Assembly: GCF_900187985.1 (NCBI RefSeq)
Contig: NZ_FZOA01000006.1
Coordinates: forward strand, 62,001 to 126,000
Direction: 5' to 3'
Source of the DNA: Methylobacillus rhizosphaerae
Lineage (GTDB): Bacteria; Pseudomonadota; Gammaproteobacteria; Burkholderiales; Methylophilaceae
DNA: 64,000 bases
The notes beneath the pieces are model-generated. The model was not told the DNA's origin, ran no database searches, and saw only the letters and a program-made list of their open reading frames with translations. The position numbers were made by a program, and so were the translations under genes. Positions 17,981-26,668 of the stretch are shown here, in pieces. Numbering within the stretch: position 1 is the first letter of the stretch; each line of letters starts with the position of its first letter.

Positions 17981-20230
17981 ATGGGCACCCCCCCGCTACC
18001 CGCAGTCCAGTTGCACAACAAGCGGCTATGGCTTTTGATCTCGGGCATGATCCTGCTTCTGATCGCGGTACTGTCACATCAGCGCACACTCATTGCTGCT
18101 GATAACCTGATACAAGATTTCATCATTGCCAGCCAGCAGCACTCATTGAGTGGCAAAGTGGTCATCGTCGCCATCGACGATGACAGCATTGCCGCCTTTG
18201 GTCGCTGGCCCTGGCGACGCAACCTGCATGCAAAATTGGTCAACCGCATTAGCGAACAACGCCCAGCTGCCATCGGCCTGGATATCCTGTTCAGTGAAGC
18301 CGATCTGCAACATCCCGGAGATGATTTGTTGCTGGCGGACGCTATCCGGCAAAGTGGCGTGGTCACTCTTCCCTTTATATTCAATGAAATTGGACAAGCA
18401 CAACATGTGCAACCGCCAACGCCCATTCTTGCCGAGGCAGCTGCCAATATGGGACATGTGCATATCAAGGTGGATTATGATGGCCTGGTACGCTCCATCC
18501 TGAAGCAACAACTACCATATCCGCATTTCAGCACAGCCGTACTGGATATTTCAGGAGAAGACTATAACGCAGATATGTCCCGTACCTACCTGATTCCCTA
18601 TGCGGGGAACGTGGGATATTTCCCCCGCGTATCTTACCGTGATGTAATCAAGGGGAATATCTCTGACAATACATTTACCGGCAAGCTGGTACTGGTTGGC
18701 GCTACTGCTACCGGGATCGGCGACCAATATGCCACGCCGGTTTCACATGACGGTCAATTGATGCCCGGGATTGAAGTCCTGGCCAATGTCATTGAAGGTC
18801 AATTAAACCAACGCATTCTCACTCCTGCCTTTCCCTGGCAGAACCTGATGCTCAATCTTGAGTTTGTCACCTTGGCCTTGTTGAGCTTTATGCTGCTAAG
18901 TCCTCTGTCGGCGTTGTTATTCAATGTTTTATTTTTCATTCTGCTGTTTGCTGTCACTTATATCGTGGCCATCGTATGGGGCATTTTACTGGCACCATCA
19001 GCTGGCTTTCTGGGCCTTATCATGGCTTACCCACTCTGGAGCTGGCATCGTCTAGATGCCGCATCCCGCTTTCTAACGGCAGAATTCGATTCTCTCAAAC
19101 GTGATTTCCCCGTCCTGTTGACACCGCACCACTCCGCATCATTCCACGACTTTCTGGATAAGCGCATCAATGCCTTGCATACCACGACACAGCAGCTACG
19201 AGACATGCATCGATTCATTAGCGATGGTGTCAATGGCCTGCCCAACCCTAACATGATCTGTGACCCCAATGGCATCATTCGTATCGCAAATCAGGCGGCA
19301 GCCAGCTATTTTGGCATCAACTCCCCGTCGGCACTATTACAACAACCTTTGATACCATTGCTGCAATCCATCCATGATCACCAGCACAATCAGCCTGTCA
19401 TCAATGCCGATACCTTGCAAACCATGCAGACGATCGTAGTAGAAGCACGAGATGACAAGCAGCGTGAACTACTGGTCAAGCTTGCCCCATGCAAAGATGC
19501 GAAAGAGCAACATATAGGCTGGATATTGAATATCGTGGATGTTTCCAAGCTCTGGCAGGCAGAACGTGACCGTGATGAGGCATTCCGTTTCATCACGCAT
19601 GATATCCGTGCGCCATTGTCCTCCATTATTTCACTGGTTGAACTGCAGAAATTCACGCTAGGAAAAATAGAAACACGCTGGCTGGACATGATAGAACAAC
19701 ATGCCGATAACGCACTGGCCCTGGCCGATGACTTTGTGCAATTATCACGTGCAAAATCCGGCCACTACCAGCTCAGCAATACCAATCTGACAGACCTGCT
19801 GCATGAGTCCATCAGCGATGCCTGGATTAATGCTCACACACGTAATATCACTATTACGCTGACCGAAACACCCGCCGAGGCATACGCCTGCGTAGACAGG
19901 GCCTTGTTCAAGCGCGCAATTACCAACCTCTTGAGTAATGCCGTCAAGTTCAGTCCAGACCACTCCACCATCATATGCAGCATTCGCGCAGCTGGGACTA
20001 ACTGGGACATTGCCGTGCAGGACTCGGGCATTGGCATCAGCCCAGAAGCACAGGCTCAGCTCTTCCACACATTCAGCCGTGTCCACCAGCACAGCCACCC
20101 CCATATTGAAGGCACAGGCCTCGGGTTGGCTTTCGTCCATACTGTCGCCCAACGCCATCACGGTGAAGTCACGATCACCAGCACTCAGGGAGTTGGCAGT
20201 ACCTTCCATCTTGTGGTTCCACAATCCTAA
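17981..20230 (+). CDS. CHASE2-domain sensor histidine kinase
   Basis: 749 residues. One N-terminal membrane helix, a periplasmic CHASE2 domain (about 40-270, VVIVAIDDDSIAAFGRWPW, FTGKLVLVGATATGIGD), three further helices, a PAS-like region (about 420-520) and a complete kinase core. The H-box is FITHDIRAPLSS near residue 539, the N-box NLLSNAVKFSP, and the ATP lid DSGIGI and GTGLGLAF. It is an orthodox kinase without a receiver domain and probably partners the response regulator two genes upstream. CHASE2 senses an unknown periplasmic cue; the neighbouring LysM/FecR protein may present it. Last gene of the run. Confidence 0.9.
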   Translation: MGTPPLPAVQLHNKRLWLLISGMILLLIAVLSHQRTLIAADNLIQDFIIASQQHSLSGKVVIVAIDDDSIAAFGRWPWRRNLHAKLVNRISEQRPAAIGLDILFSEADLQHPGDDLLLADAIRQSGVVTLPFIFNEIGQAQHVQPPTPILAEAAANMGHVHIKVDYDGLVRSILKQQLPYPHFSTAVLDISGEDYNADMSRTYLIPYAGNVGYFPRVSYRDVIKGNISDNTFTGKLVLVGATATGIGDQYATPVSHDGQLMPGIEVLANVIEGQLNQRILTPAFPWQNLMLNLEFVTLALLSFMLLSPLSALLFNVLFFILLFAVTYIVAIVWGILLAPSAGFLGLIMAYPLWSWHRLDAASRFLTAEFDSLKRDFPVLLTPHHSASFHDFLDKRINALHTTTQQLRDMHRFISDGVNGLPNPNMICDPNGIIRIANQAAASYFGINSPSALLQQPLIPLLQSIHDHQHNQPVINADTLQTMQTIVVEARDDKQRELLVKLAPCKDAKEQHIGWILNIVDVSKLWQAERDRDEAFRFITHDIRAPLSSIISLVELQKFTLGKIETRWLDMIEQHADNALALADDFVQLSRAKSGHYQLSNTNLTDLLHESISDAWINAHTRNITITLTETPAEAYACVDRALFKRAITNLLSNAVKFSPDHSTIICSIRAAGTNWDIAVQDSGIGISPEAQAQLFHTFSRVHQHSHPHIEGTGLGLAFVHTVAQRHHGEVTITSTQGVGSTFHLVVPQS

Positions 20231-20444
20231 GCTGGCCCAACCAGAAGTCCGACTGTCAACAATTGTCAGAATGCTATGCCAGACCACATGGTTATTGCAT
20301 GATGGGAGCCAATTGAGCATTGGAGATGCCACCCGTAGCCTCCTTCACAACAACCGCTCAACCAGTGATCCGTTTTCACACACAGTAATTGAATAAATTC
20401 CTGTTCTTGTTGGAAGTCGGATCGCTAAATAATGTTTACTCTCA

Positions 20445-20487
20445 GCAGGCCTGGGCGTCCAACTCCCCCCCGGGTCCCCGGGCCTGC
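20445..20487. terminator. Large hairpin between convergent genes
   Basis: GCAGGCCTGGG (20445-20455) and CCCGGGCCTGC (20477-20487) pair over 11 bases with one G-T. It lies between the kinase gene and the convergent flavoreductase gene. No clear T-run, so it is terminator-like only. The rest of 20231-20512 shows nothing. Confidence 0.4.
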
Positions 20488-20512
20488 CTTTATACCCTTC
20501 AACAGGGCGATA

Positions 20513-22096
20513 TCAATACACATCCCGTCTATATCTGCCATCCAGTGCACATTGGGCCAACACATTCTCCCCTAATATCTCCAGCAATACAGCATGGACT
20601 TCAGGTGCCATACCGCTGGCGCTACCACATACATAGATAGCCGCACCCTGCCGCACCCACTCGCTGACGATATCCGGGTGGCGCGCCAGAATATGCTGTA
20701 CATATTGCCTTTCCGGCTGGTCTCGCGAGAATACGGCATCAACCCTGGTCAATACGCCCGCTGCTTGCCATGCCTTAATCTCATCCTCGAAGTGAAAGTC
20801 ATACGCCGCATTACGTTCACCGAACAATAACCAGTTGGCAGCTTGCGAGCTTGCTTCCCGTACTTTCAGGTGAGCCCGCAAGCCGGCAATACCTGTGCCG
20901 TTGCCAATCAGGATCAAGGGTAAATCAACTGGCGGTGGATGAAATGCAACATTTTCACGAATACGCAAGGCAACCGTTGCCCCCACTTCCGCATATGTTG
21001 TCAGCCAACCTGACCCCAGCCCAAGCCTGCCATCCGCATATGAGGCCTGGCGTACCAGCAGTTCCAGCTGCCCATCCCCGGACAAAGATGCAATCGAGTA
21101 TTCTCTGTGTGGCAAAGGCCGTAATTGTTGCAGCAGCTCCCTTGGAGACAGGCTACGCAGTACAGCAATATCATGAGGTTCATGCGGCAGTAAACGCTCG
21201 GCAAGATCATCGGCCAGAGGCTTGCCGTCCAGCATGGCATTGATAGGCAGCTCCATCCTGGCCAGGAAATCGCGTACTTCATGCGCAGGGTTGCGCGGCC
21301 CGATCTCGGCAATATCCCCAGCCTGCCACTGTATATCCGGATTTTCCGGTCTCAATGCCAGTTGGTAGACAGGGGCGCCAGCACTGCCGGGATTCAGGTG
21401 CTGGCGCATGATCAAGTGCCAGGATTGGTACTGTGCCGGTTGCCAGTCCGGCATTTCCGAACTGCCAGCCAACTGACCGAGCTGATATTGCCAGTGACGC
21501 AAAGCACCATCATCCCCTGCATCAACCTGCACCATATCGAACAGCGGCAACGCATGCATATGCTGCAGCCAGTGATCCAGCTGGTGACCAAAACCGCAAA
21601 AATTGGCATAACTACTATCGCCAAGTGCCAGCAGGCCATATTGCAGCTGGGACAAACCGGATACCGATGGCATCACGCTTTGCATGAAATGATGAGCATT
21701 GTCGGGCGCATCCCCTTCCCCCGTGGTGCTGACCACAAACAAGGCATGACGCGCCTGCTCCAGCCGCTTCACGTCGATTTCACTCAATGCCATGCAGCGT
21801 ACCGCCACACCGGCCTCTTGCATGGATTGTGCGGTCTTGAGCGCCAACTCACGGGCATACCCTCCCTGGCTGGCATAGCCAATCAGCCAGGCATCGCCGT
21901 GTTGGTCACCGTGAACTACCTGCTTGCCTGCTGCAGTACGGCGATGACGCCGGAATATCCAGAAACAGAACAGGACATAGATGACACACACTGTCAATGC
22001 CAGCATATAGCGATTGAAAGCAGGATTATTCACGGCAGCCTGGGCTTCATTCGCCAACATCATGCTGACTGCGATGACGAGAGTCCACTTCTTCAC
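20513..22096 (-). CDS. Membrane-anchored flavodoxin/ferredoxin-NADP reductase-type flavoprotein (sulfite reductase alpha-like)
   Basis: 527 residues. An N-terminal signal-like segment and a membrane helix (LALTVCVIYVLFCFWIF) precede a flavodoxin domain (about 65-200, IGYASQGGYARELALKTAQ, VSTTGEGDAPDN, LALGDSSYANFCGFG). A FAD/NADPH reductase domain follows (REYSIASL, IGNGTGIAGLRAHL, YVCGSASGMAPEVH). This is the diflavin layout of CysJ and P450 reductase. It closes a five-gene operon and its start overlaps the apbE stop by 4 bases. Likely role: passing NADPH electrons through the membrane to periplasmic flavins or ferric chelates (inference). Confidence 0.85.
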   Translation of the reverse strand: MKKWTLVIAVSMMLANEAQAAVNNPAFNRYMLALTVCVIYVLFCFWIFRRHRRTAAGKQVVHGDQHGDAWLIGYASQGGYARELALKTAQSMQEAGVAVRCMALSEIDVKRLEQARHALFVVSTTGEGDAPDNAHHFMQSVMPSVSGLSQLQYGLLALGDSSYANFCGFGHQLDHWLQHMHALPLFDMVQVDAGDDGALRHWQYQLGQLAGSSEMPDWQPAQYQSWHLIMRQHLNPGSAGAPVYQLALRPENPDIQWQAGDIAEIGPRNPAHEVRDFLARMELPINAMLDGKPLADDLAERLLPHEPHDIAVLRSLSPRELLQQLRPLPHREYSIASLSGDGQLELLVRQASYADGRLGLGSGWLTTYAEVGATVALRIRENVAFHPPPVDLPLILIGNGTGIAGLRAHLKVREASSQAANWLLFGERNAAYDFHFEDEIKAWQAAGVLTRVDAVFSRDQPERQYVQHILARHPDIVSEWVRQGAAIYVCGSASGMAPEVHAVLLEILGENVLAQCALDGRYRRDVY

Positions 22097-23091
22097 TGCA
22101 ACATTTCCTGTAGTTTCAGGGTGGCATGCTGCTGCACGCCGGTTTCAGTCCGTACTGTAAACAATGCAGCCCATCCTTGCGCACTGGCAAAGTCCAGGCC
22201 GCGTTGCAAACCCATGACTGTCAGCGCAGTTGCCCATGCATCCGCTTCCATACAGCTCTCAGCCAACACACTTACGGATACCGGCGCGGCTTCTACCGGC
22301 CAGCCTGTTGCCGGATTGATCGTATGGGCATAGCGACGCCCTCCATGCTCAAAATAACGGCGGTAATCTCCCGAGGTAGCCAACCCCAGGCCATGCAAGG
22401 CCACGATATATTCATCGACCTCATGGGTTTCCCGAGTACGCTCCAATGCCACCCACCATGGCTGGCCATCTGGCTTCATACCTGTACCGTAGAACTCTCC
22501 TCCCACTTCCACCAGATAATGCTGCACACCCAACTGTCGCAAGGCACGGGCTACCTGATCCACGCCATAACCTTTGGCTATTCCCGAGAAGTCCAGTGTC
22601 AAGCACCCAGTCTGTACCAGTATGTGCTGAGTAGCGTCATAGTGCAGCTTCTGCCAGCCACTTTCAGCCAGCGCAAGCTGCACCTGTGCCTCATCCGGAA
22701 ATGCCGGAGCAGCTCCCTGAGGGCCAAAACCCCAGATATCCACAAGGCGCCCTACAGTCGGGTCAAAACAGCCCTTGGTGAGGGATGCCACTGCCAGGGC
22801 CGTAGACAAGACCGAAGCGAATTCTGCAGGCAGCGTCAACGCCGTCCCTGGCACAGCCTGATTGAAACGACTGATGTCGGAATCCGGCAGCCAGGTGCTC
22901 ATCTGTTGAACCACCTGGTCCAATGCCCGGGTGACAACTTGGTTGACTTCTGCAGCTGAAAGTTGAGAGGAGTCCACATAACGGACAGACCAGGTCGTCC
23001 CCATCGTCTGCCCGTCAAGTGTCACGACATTGCCGCGAGGCAGCTCGGAAGGCAGATCATCGAGCTGCTGCGGAATCAATACTTGTCGCAT
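22093..23091 (-). CDS. apbE: FAD:protein FMN transferase (ApbE)
   Basis: 332 residues. ApbE motifs are clear: GQTMGTTWSVRYV near the start, LDFSGIAKGYGVDQVARAL, VEVGGEFYGTG, HTINPATGWPV and the metal-binding AESCMEADAWATAL. ApbE uses FAD to attach FMN covalently to a Thr of target proteins. No signal peptide is obvious, unlike many periplasmic members, so its compartment is unclear. It lies between the DUF4198 and flavoreductase genes in a tight operon; the target of flavinylation may be the PepSY protein or another electron carrier (inference). Confidence 0.9.
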   Translation of the reverse strand: MRQVLIPQQLDDLPSELPRGNVVTLDGQTMGTTWSVRYVDSSQLSAAEVNQVVTRALDQVVQQMSTWLPDSDISRFNQAVPGTALTLPAEFASVLSTALAVASLTKGCFDPTVGRLVDIWGFGPQGAAPAFPDEAQVQLALAESGWQKLHYDATQHILVQTGCLTLDFSGIAKGYGVDQVARALRQLGVQHYLVEVGGEFYGTGMKPDGQPWWVALERTRETHEVDEYIVALHGLGLATSGDYRRYFEHGGRRYAHTINPATGWPVEAAPVSVSVLAESCMEADAWATALTVMGLQRGLDFASAQGWAALFTVRTETGVQQHATLKLQEMLQ

Positions 23092-23097
23092 TGGGAG

Positions 23098-23895
23098 TTA
23101 TTGCGGCAATACTTCCAGGGTCAGTACATAAGCCAGGCTGCGCTCATTGGCCTGCTTGTTTTGTACTTTATTGTCTTTATAGTCAGCATCCAGCCAGTAC
23201 ATGCCAGCATCCGGCAGATTGATCGTCACTTTGCCATCAGCATCTGTCTTGAGCTTTTGCTCACCCTTCTGGTTACGGTAACGGGTCTGCCCCTTCAACA
23301 CCTCAACTTCAACATCAGCTGTCGGCTTTCCATCCACGAGGAACTGCACAGTCAATGGCTCTCCCGCCACCAGGTCATTCGGATGCGTAGCCGCTACCAT
23401 CTCCAGGCCACGTCCCACCGTCTTGAGCTTGCTGGGAGAGCCAACCGTGACATAACTCTCAAGACGATTGGAAAACTCCACCACTTTCAGGTCCTTGGCG
23501 TCTGCCGGAACCTTATCTTTCAGTTCTTCAGGCTTGCCGAAAAACCGTTTATTCTGATCACCCTCTTTCCAGAATGCGCGCAAGCCTTCCCGGAACAGGG
23601 ACAAACGGTAAGTGCCCTTTTGTTCAAACTTGGCATCGAATGTGGTACGCAACTCCCCTTTGCTGACATTGACAGGCGCTACCAGGCTTTCATCTGGAGC
23701 AATGATCTGCAACTCTTCCACACCCAATGGACGATGATTGAAGTGGAATGGGTCATTGGAAACAGCGGCATCAAATGTCACGAACTGTGGTGATGACAAT
23801 ACCGTGCTGGAAGGCAACAACCAGTAGCCGTGCGCATGTGCCAGGCCAGCATTCAGCGCGAAAGCTGCTGCAAGAATATATTTCATGGATTTCAT
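23098..23895 (-). CDS. DUF4198-type periplasmic protein (NikM/CbiK-like)
   Basis: About 265 residues. A signal peptide ends at ALNAGLAHAHGYWLLPS, giving a mature N-terminus that begins with HAHGYW, typical of DUF4198 proteins and a likely metal-binding site. The remainder is beta-rich with a C-terminal Ig-like domain (GEPLTVQFLVDGKPTADVEVEV, DADGKVTINLPDAGMYWLDA). Members occur next to TonB receptors and metal uptake genes. It is located between DUF2271 and apbE with gaps of 25 and 6 bases. The ATG at 23895 is used; another lies three codons later. Confidence 0.8.
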   Translation of the reverse strand: MKSMKYILAAAFALNAGLAHAHGYWLLPSSTVLSSPQFVTFDAAVSNDPFHFNHRPLGVEELQIIAPDESLVAPVNVSKGELRTTFDAKFEQKGTYRLSLFREGLRAFWKEGDQNKRFFGKPEELKDKVPADAKDLKVVEFSNRLESYVTVGSPSKLKTVGRGLEMVAATHPNDLVAGEPLTVQFLVDGKPTADVEVEVLKGQTRYRNQKGEQKLKTDADGKVTINLPDAGMYWLDADYKDNKVQNKQANERSLAYVLTLEVLPQ

Positions 23896-23920
23896 GATAT
23901 TTGAGGACTCCGTCATTCAA

Positions 23921-24445
23921 TTAAGGTTTAACTTCCAGGCTGATAGTACCTAACTCGCTCGTACCTGACGCCTTAAGGCTCTCTGCTTTTTGTGCTGGCC
24001 ATTTGAACGGGATGCGCACCAGTTCACGATCGCCCTTTTCCCGTGCTGCTTCAACCACGAGGTTATATTCGCCCGCAGCCAATTTACCCAGCGGCGCCTG
24101 ACCCTCAACAAACGAAAGTGTGTGCTCACCTACTGGCTTAGTAGCCCCGGATACGCCGTCTACAGGCATCGTCAGATCACGCCCACCTTTGCGCCACCAT
24201 TGGCGCAGATCCTTCAGCCACTTGGTGCCTTTACCCTCACCATTGTCCTTGTTGCTTTGCGCATACCACACTGCCAATGTTGTTGCGATATCCTGATTGG
24301 GGGTTTCTACCCAGATAGCAACATAGGGGCGATGATATTCAGCAGCATTGATCCTGGGCACTGTCACTTTGACATCCAGCCCGGCTGCATGAGCAGTACC
24401 TGCAAACAAGGCCGCAACCAGGGCCGGGATTACTGCATGTCGCAT
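23921..24445 (-). CDS. DUF2271 periplasmic protein
   Basis: 174 residues. A signal peptide (MRHAVIPALVAALFAGTAHA) is followed by a beta-rich domain with PYVAIWVETPNQDIATTLAVW, KGTKWLKDLRQWW, DGVSGATKPVGEHTLSF and GEYNLVVEAAREKG, all typical of DUF2271. Function is unknown; it regularly accompanies DUF4198, PepSY and ApbE genes in iron-regulated loci. GAGGAG lies a few bases before the ATG at 24445, which is preferred over the adjacent TTG. Confidence 0.85.
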   Translation of the reverse strand: MRHAVIPALVAALFAGTAHAAGLDVKVTVPRINAAEYHRPYVAIWVETPNQDIATTLAVWYAQSNKDNGEGKGTKWLKDLRQWWRKGGRDLTMPVDGVSGATKPVGEHTLSFVEGQAPLGKLAAGEYNLVVEAAREKGDRELVRIPFKWPAQKAESLKASGTSELGTISLEVKP

Positions 24446-24461
24446 CAAACTCTCCTCACAA

Positions 24462-25085
24462 TTAATGAATAAACAATATAGCGATCAGTAAAGGCAGTAC
24501 CATCCCCATGGCAACCAATGGCCAGGTGGCAGGACGACCACTGCCGTGCATATACAACAGGCACAGGCCGGTAATGGAAAATACCAGCGCTGTAATGGAA
24601 AAAACATCCAGAAACCAACTCCAAGCCAGTCCGGTGTTACGGCCTTTATGCAGGTCATTGAAATAGGAAACCCAGCCACGCTCGGTCAATTCATAATTCA
24701 ACACACCGCTTTCGCGATCAATCACGACCCAGGCATCGCCGCCAGGACGTGGCAAGGACACATAAACCTCGTCATCCGACCATTCTGCAGTGCGGCCACC
24801 AGCTTCTATCGCCATGGCCCCGGCTAGCCAGTCTGCAATTACCTTGGGCAAGGGTGCGTTTTCTGCCTGTTTCTGCTGCAGCCTGGGTAGCAGCAACTCT
24901 GGCAGCTGCCCGCTCTTCTTGCTTACCACCGGCTCTGACTCTATATGCCCGGCATTATTCAGTGTCAATCCGGTCGCAGCGAACAGCAGCATACCGACCA
25001 GGCAAATCGCCGAGCTTATCCAGTGCCAGCGATATAAATGCTTGAGCCAGAAGGAACGTTTTTTTTGTGCTACATCAGCTTGCAT
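24462..25085 (-). CDS. PepSY-associated membrane protein
   Basis: 207 residues with an N-terminal membrane helix (WHWISSAICLVGMLLFAATG) containing the His-Trp pattern of PepSY_TM proteins, a periplasmic PepSY-like domain (about 45-150) and two C-terminal helices. NDLHKGRNTGLAWSWFLDVF, with its conserved His, is a family hallmark. Such proteins move electrons or bind haem/flavin at the membrane and often serve ferric-siderophore reduction. First gene of a leftward operon with a Fur-like site at 25112-25130. The frame also allows a TTG start at 25106. Confidence 0.8.
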   Translation of the reverse strand: MQADVAQKKRSFWLKHLYRWHWISSAICLVGMLLFAATGLTLNNAGHIESEPVVSKKSGQLPELLLPRLQQKQAENAPLPKVIADWLAGAMAIEAGGRTAEWSDDEVYVSLPRPGGDAWVVIDRESGVLNYELTERGWVSYFNDLHKGRNTGLAWSWFLDVFSITALVFSITGLCLLYMHGSGRPATWPLVAMGMVLPLLIAILFIH

Positions 25086-25111
25086 GCTGCGCTTCGAATT
25101 GAACAATTAAC

Positions 25112-25135
25112 AAATGAGAACCAATCTCAAGTATA
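25112..25135 (-). promoter_or_regulatory. Fur-like site and -10 element of the PepSY-DUF2271-DUF4198-apbE operon
   Basis: The 19 bases 25112-25130 are near-symmetric (leftward TTGAGATTGGTTCTCATTT, GAGA/TCTC arms) and adjoin a TATACT -10 (25135-25130). The operon content is iron-linked, which supports Fur control; the match to the Fur consensus is moderate. Confidence 0.5.
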
Positions 25136-25416
25136 GCAAAATCAATCATGCTTCCATGCCCATGGCACAACTTTTTACGCAAAGTTTTGGTGAAAGTATG
25201 TAATGAATTGTAATGCGCCCATGATAAGGGCCCAGAACAGGTTCTTGACCTGCAATATGAAAACGAGGAATCTGGACAGTCAAGAGGGAATCAGGACACA
25301 ACGCGATATGGCGCTGTGGTAGCATAGCGGCCTGATGAAAACCGCGATGACAGTCCGTACAAAGGACAATGTGAAACTTGGATACTCGGGGAAAATATTC
25401 AAAACCATCTTGATGA

Positions 25417-25501
25417 TGGTGCCGGGGGGGGGACTCGAACCCCCACACCTTGCGGCGGCGGATTTTGAGTCCGCTGCGTCTACCAATTCCGCCACCCCGG
25501 C
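25417..25501 (-). tRNA. tRNA-Leu (anticodon CAA)
   Basis: 85 bases including encoded CCA, a class II tRNA with a long variable arm. The acceptor stem starts GCCGGGG. The anticodon stem GCGGA/TCCGC encloses CTCAAAA, so the anticodon is CAA (25465-25467 on the + strand), reading UUG. The D-loop GGTAGACGC and T-loop GGTTCGAGTCC are normal. It is head to head with queA, 38 bases apart. Confidence 0.96.
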
Positions 25502-25512
25502 AACAGTCGAGC

Positions 25513-25540
25513 ATTATAACCACTATCAAGATAATTACAA
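25513..25540 (-). promoter_or_regulatory. Promoter of tRNA-Leu, overlapping queA start
   Basis: Leftward TTGTAA (25540-25535) and TATAAT (25518-25513) are separated by 16 bases, 11 bases before the tRNA. The -35 element touches the first base of the queA start codon, so the two genes share a very compact divergent control region. Confidence 0.65.
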
Positions 25541-26568
25541 TGCGTACTACAGATTTTGATTTCTTTTTACCAGACGATTTAATTGCCCAGTTTCCCGCCC
25601 GGGAACGCAGGGGCAGCCGCCTGCTGCATCTGGATGGCAAGACCGGAACCACGAAAGACCACCTGTTCCTGGATTTACCCAGCCTGGTCAGACCTGGCGA
25701 CCTCTTTATATTCAATGACACCCGGGTCATCAAGGCCAGGCTGCATGGCGAGAAATCCAGCGGTGGAAAAGTAGAGTTACTTGTTGAACGCATTCTCGGC
25801 CCGTTTGAAGCATTGGCCCATATCCGCTCATCACGCTCTCCCAAACCAGGCAGCCTGCTACGGATTGCAGGTGCCATTGAAGCTGAGGTGACAGGCCGAC
25901 AGGATGATCTGTTCCAGATACGTTTTCTCGGCACCACGCCTTTGCTGGACCTGCTGGAACAATACGGGGCACTGCCCTTGCCGCCCTACATCACCCATGC
26001 AGCGGAAGAAACCGATGAAGAGCGTTACCAGACCGTATATGCACGCGAACCCGGCGCAATTGCCGCCCCCACTGCCGGTCTGCATTTCGATGCAGACATG
26101 CTGGAGAGCCTGAGAACCCTGGGAGTCAACATCGCGTATGTCACATTACATGTCGGGGCAGGCACATTCCAGCCTGTACGCGTTGACGATATTCATGACC
26201 ACAAGATGCACAGTGAACTATATTCAGTGCCGCAGGCTACTGTGGACCTGATCCAGCAGACACGTACCAATGGTGGTACCGTGACGGCTGTTGGCACCAC
26301 TGCATTGCGCGCGCTTGAAAGCGCCGCCCGCAATGGCACGCTGGCGGCCGGCTCGGGAGATACTGACATTTTCATCACTCCCGGATACCGCTTCCAGGTA
26401 GTGGAACGTCTGCTCACCAATTTCCACCTGCCGAAAAGCACGCTGATGATGCTGGTGTCAGCGTTCGCCGGCGTGGAGCATATCCGCCACGCTTATGCCC
26501 ATGCAGTTGCCGAGCGTTATCGCTTCTTCAGTTATGGAGATGCCATGCTGCTTGAACGTTGTGATTAA
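25540..26568 (+). CDS. queA: S-adenosylmethionine:tRNA ribosyltransferase-isomerase
   Basis: 342 residues, the usual size. Family signatures are intact: [20 protein letters not shown] at the start, [20 protein letters not shown], then [26 protein letters not shown] and [18 protein letters not shown]. QueA transfers the ribosyl of SAM to preQ1 in tRNA, making epoxyqueuosine, the penultimate step of queuosine synthesis in Asp, Asn, His and Tyr tRNAs. The ATG at 25540 matches the family start although the frame is open from 25450. No tgt gene follows within the window. Confidence 0.97.
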   Translation: MRTTDFDFFLPDDLIAQFPARERRGSRLLHLDGKTGTTKDHLFLDLPSLVRPGDLFIFNDTRVIKARLHGEKSSGGKVELLVERILGPFEALAHIRSSRSPKPGSLLRIAGAIEAEVTGRQDDLFQIRFLGTTPLLDLLEQYGALPLPPYITHAAEETDEERYQTVYAREPGAIAAPTAGLHFDADMLESLRTLGVNIAYVTLHVGAGTFQPVRVDDIHDHKMHSELYSVPQATVDLIQQTRTNGGTVTAVGTTALRALESAARNGTLAAGSGDTDIFITPGYRFQVVERLLTNFHLPKSTLMMLVSAFAGVEHIRHAYAHAVAERYRFFSYGDAMLLERCD

Positions 26569-26589
26569 AATGCGGCACAAGGTAACAAG

Positions 26590-26636
26590 TTATGACACAT
26601 TCATGTCACGAATGTGTCATAATTCGGCGGCACAAT
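26590..26636 (+). promoter_or_regulatory. PhoB box, perfect palindrome and -10 element upstream of pit
   Basis: TGTCAC (26604-26609) and TGTCAT (26615-26620) are exactly 11 bases apart, the spacing of PhoB tandem repeats. The region also forms a perfect inverted repeat, 13-base arms 26590-26602 and 26610-26622 with a 7-base spacer. CACAAT at 26631-26636 is a plausible -10. The phosphate permease gene starts at 26669. Confidence 0.7.
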
Positions 26637-26668
26637 GCTGGACAATATCAGCGCAACCAAAAAACTTA

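Noticed and set aside
25146..25937. 263-residue leftward frame over tRNA-Leu and queA
   Set aside because: It crosses a tRNA gene and lies antisense to queA; a shadow.
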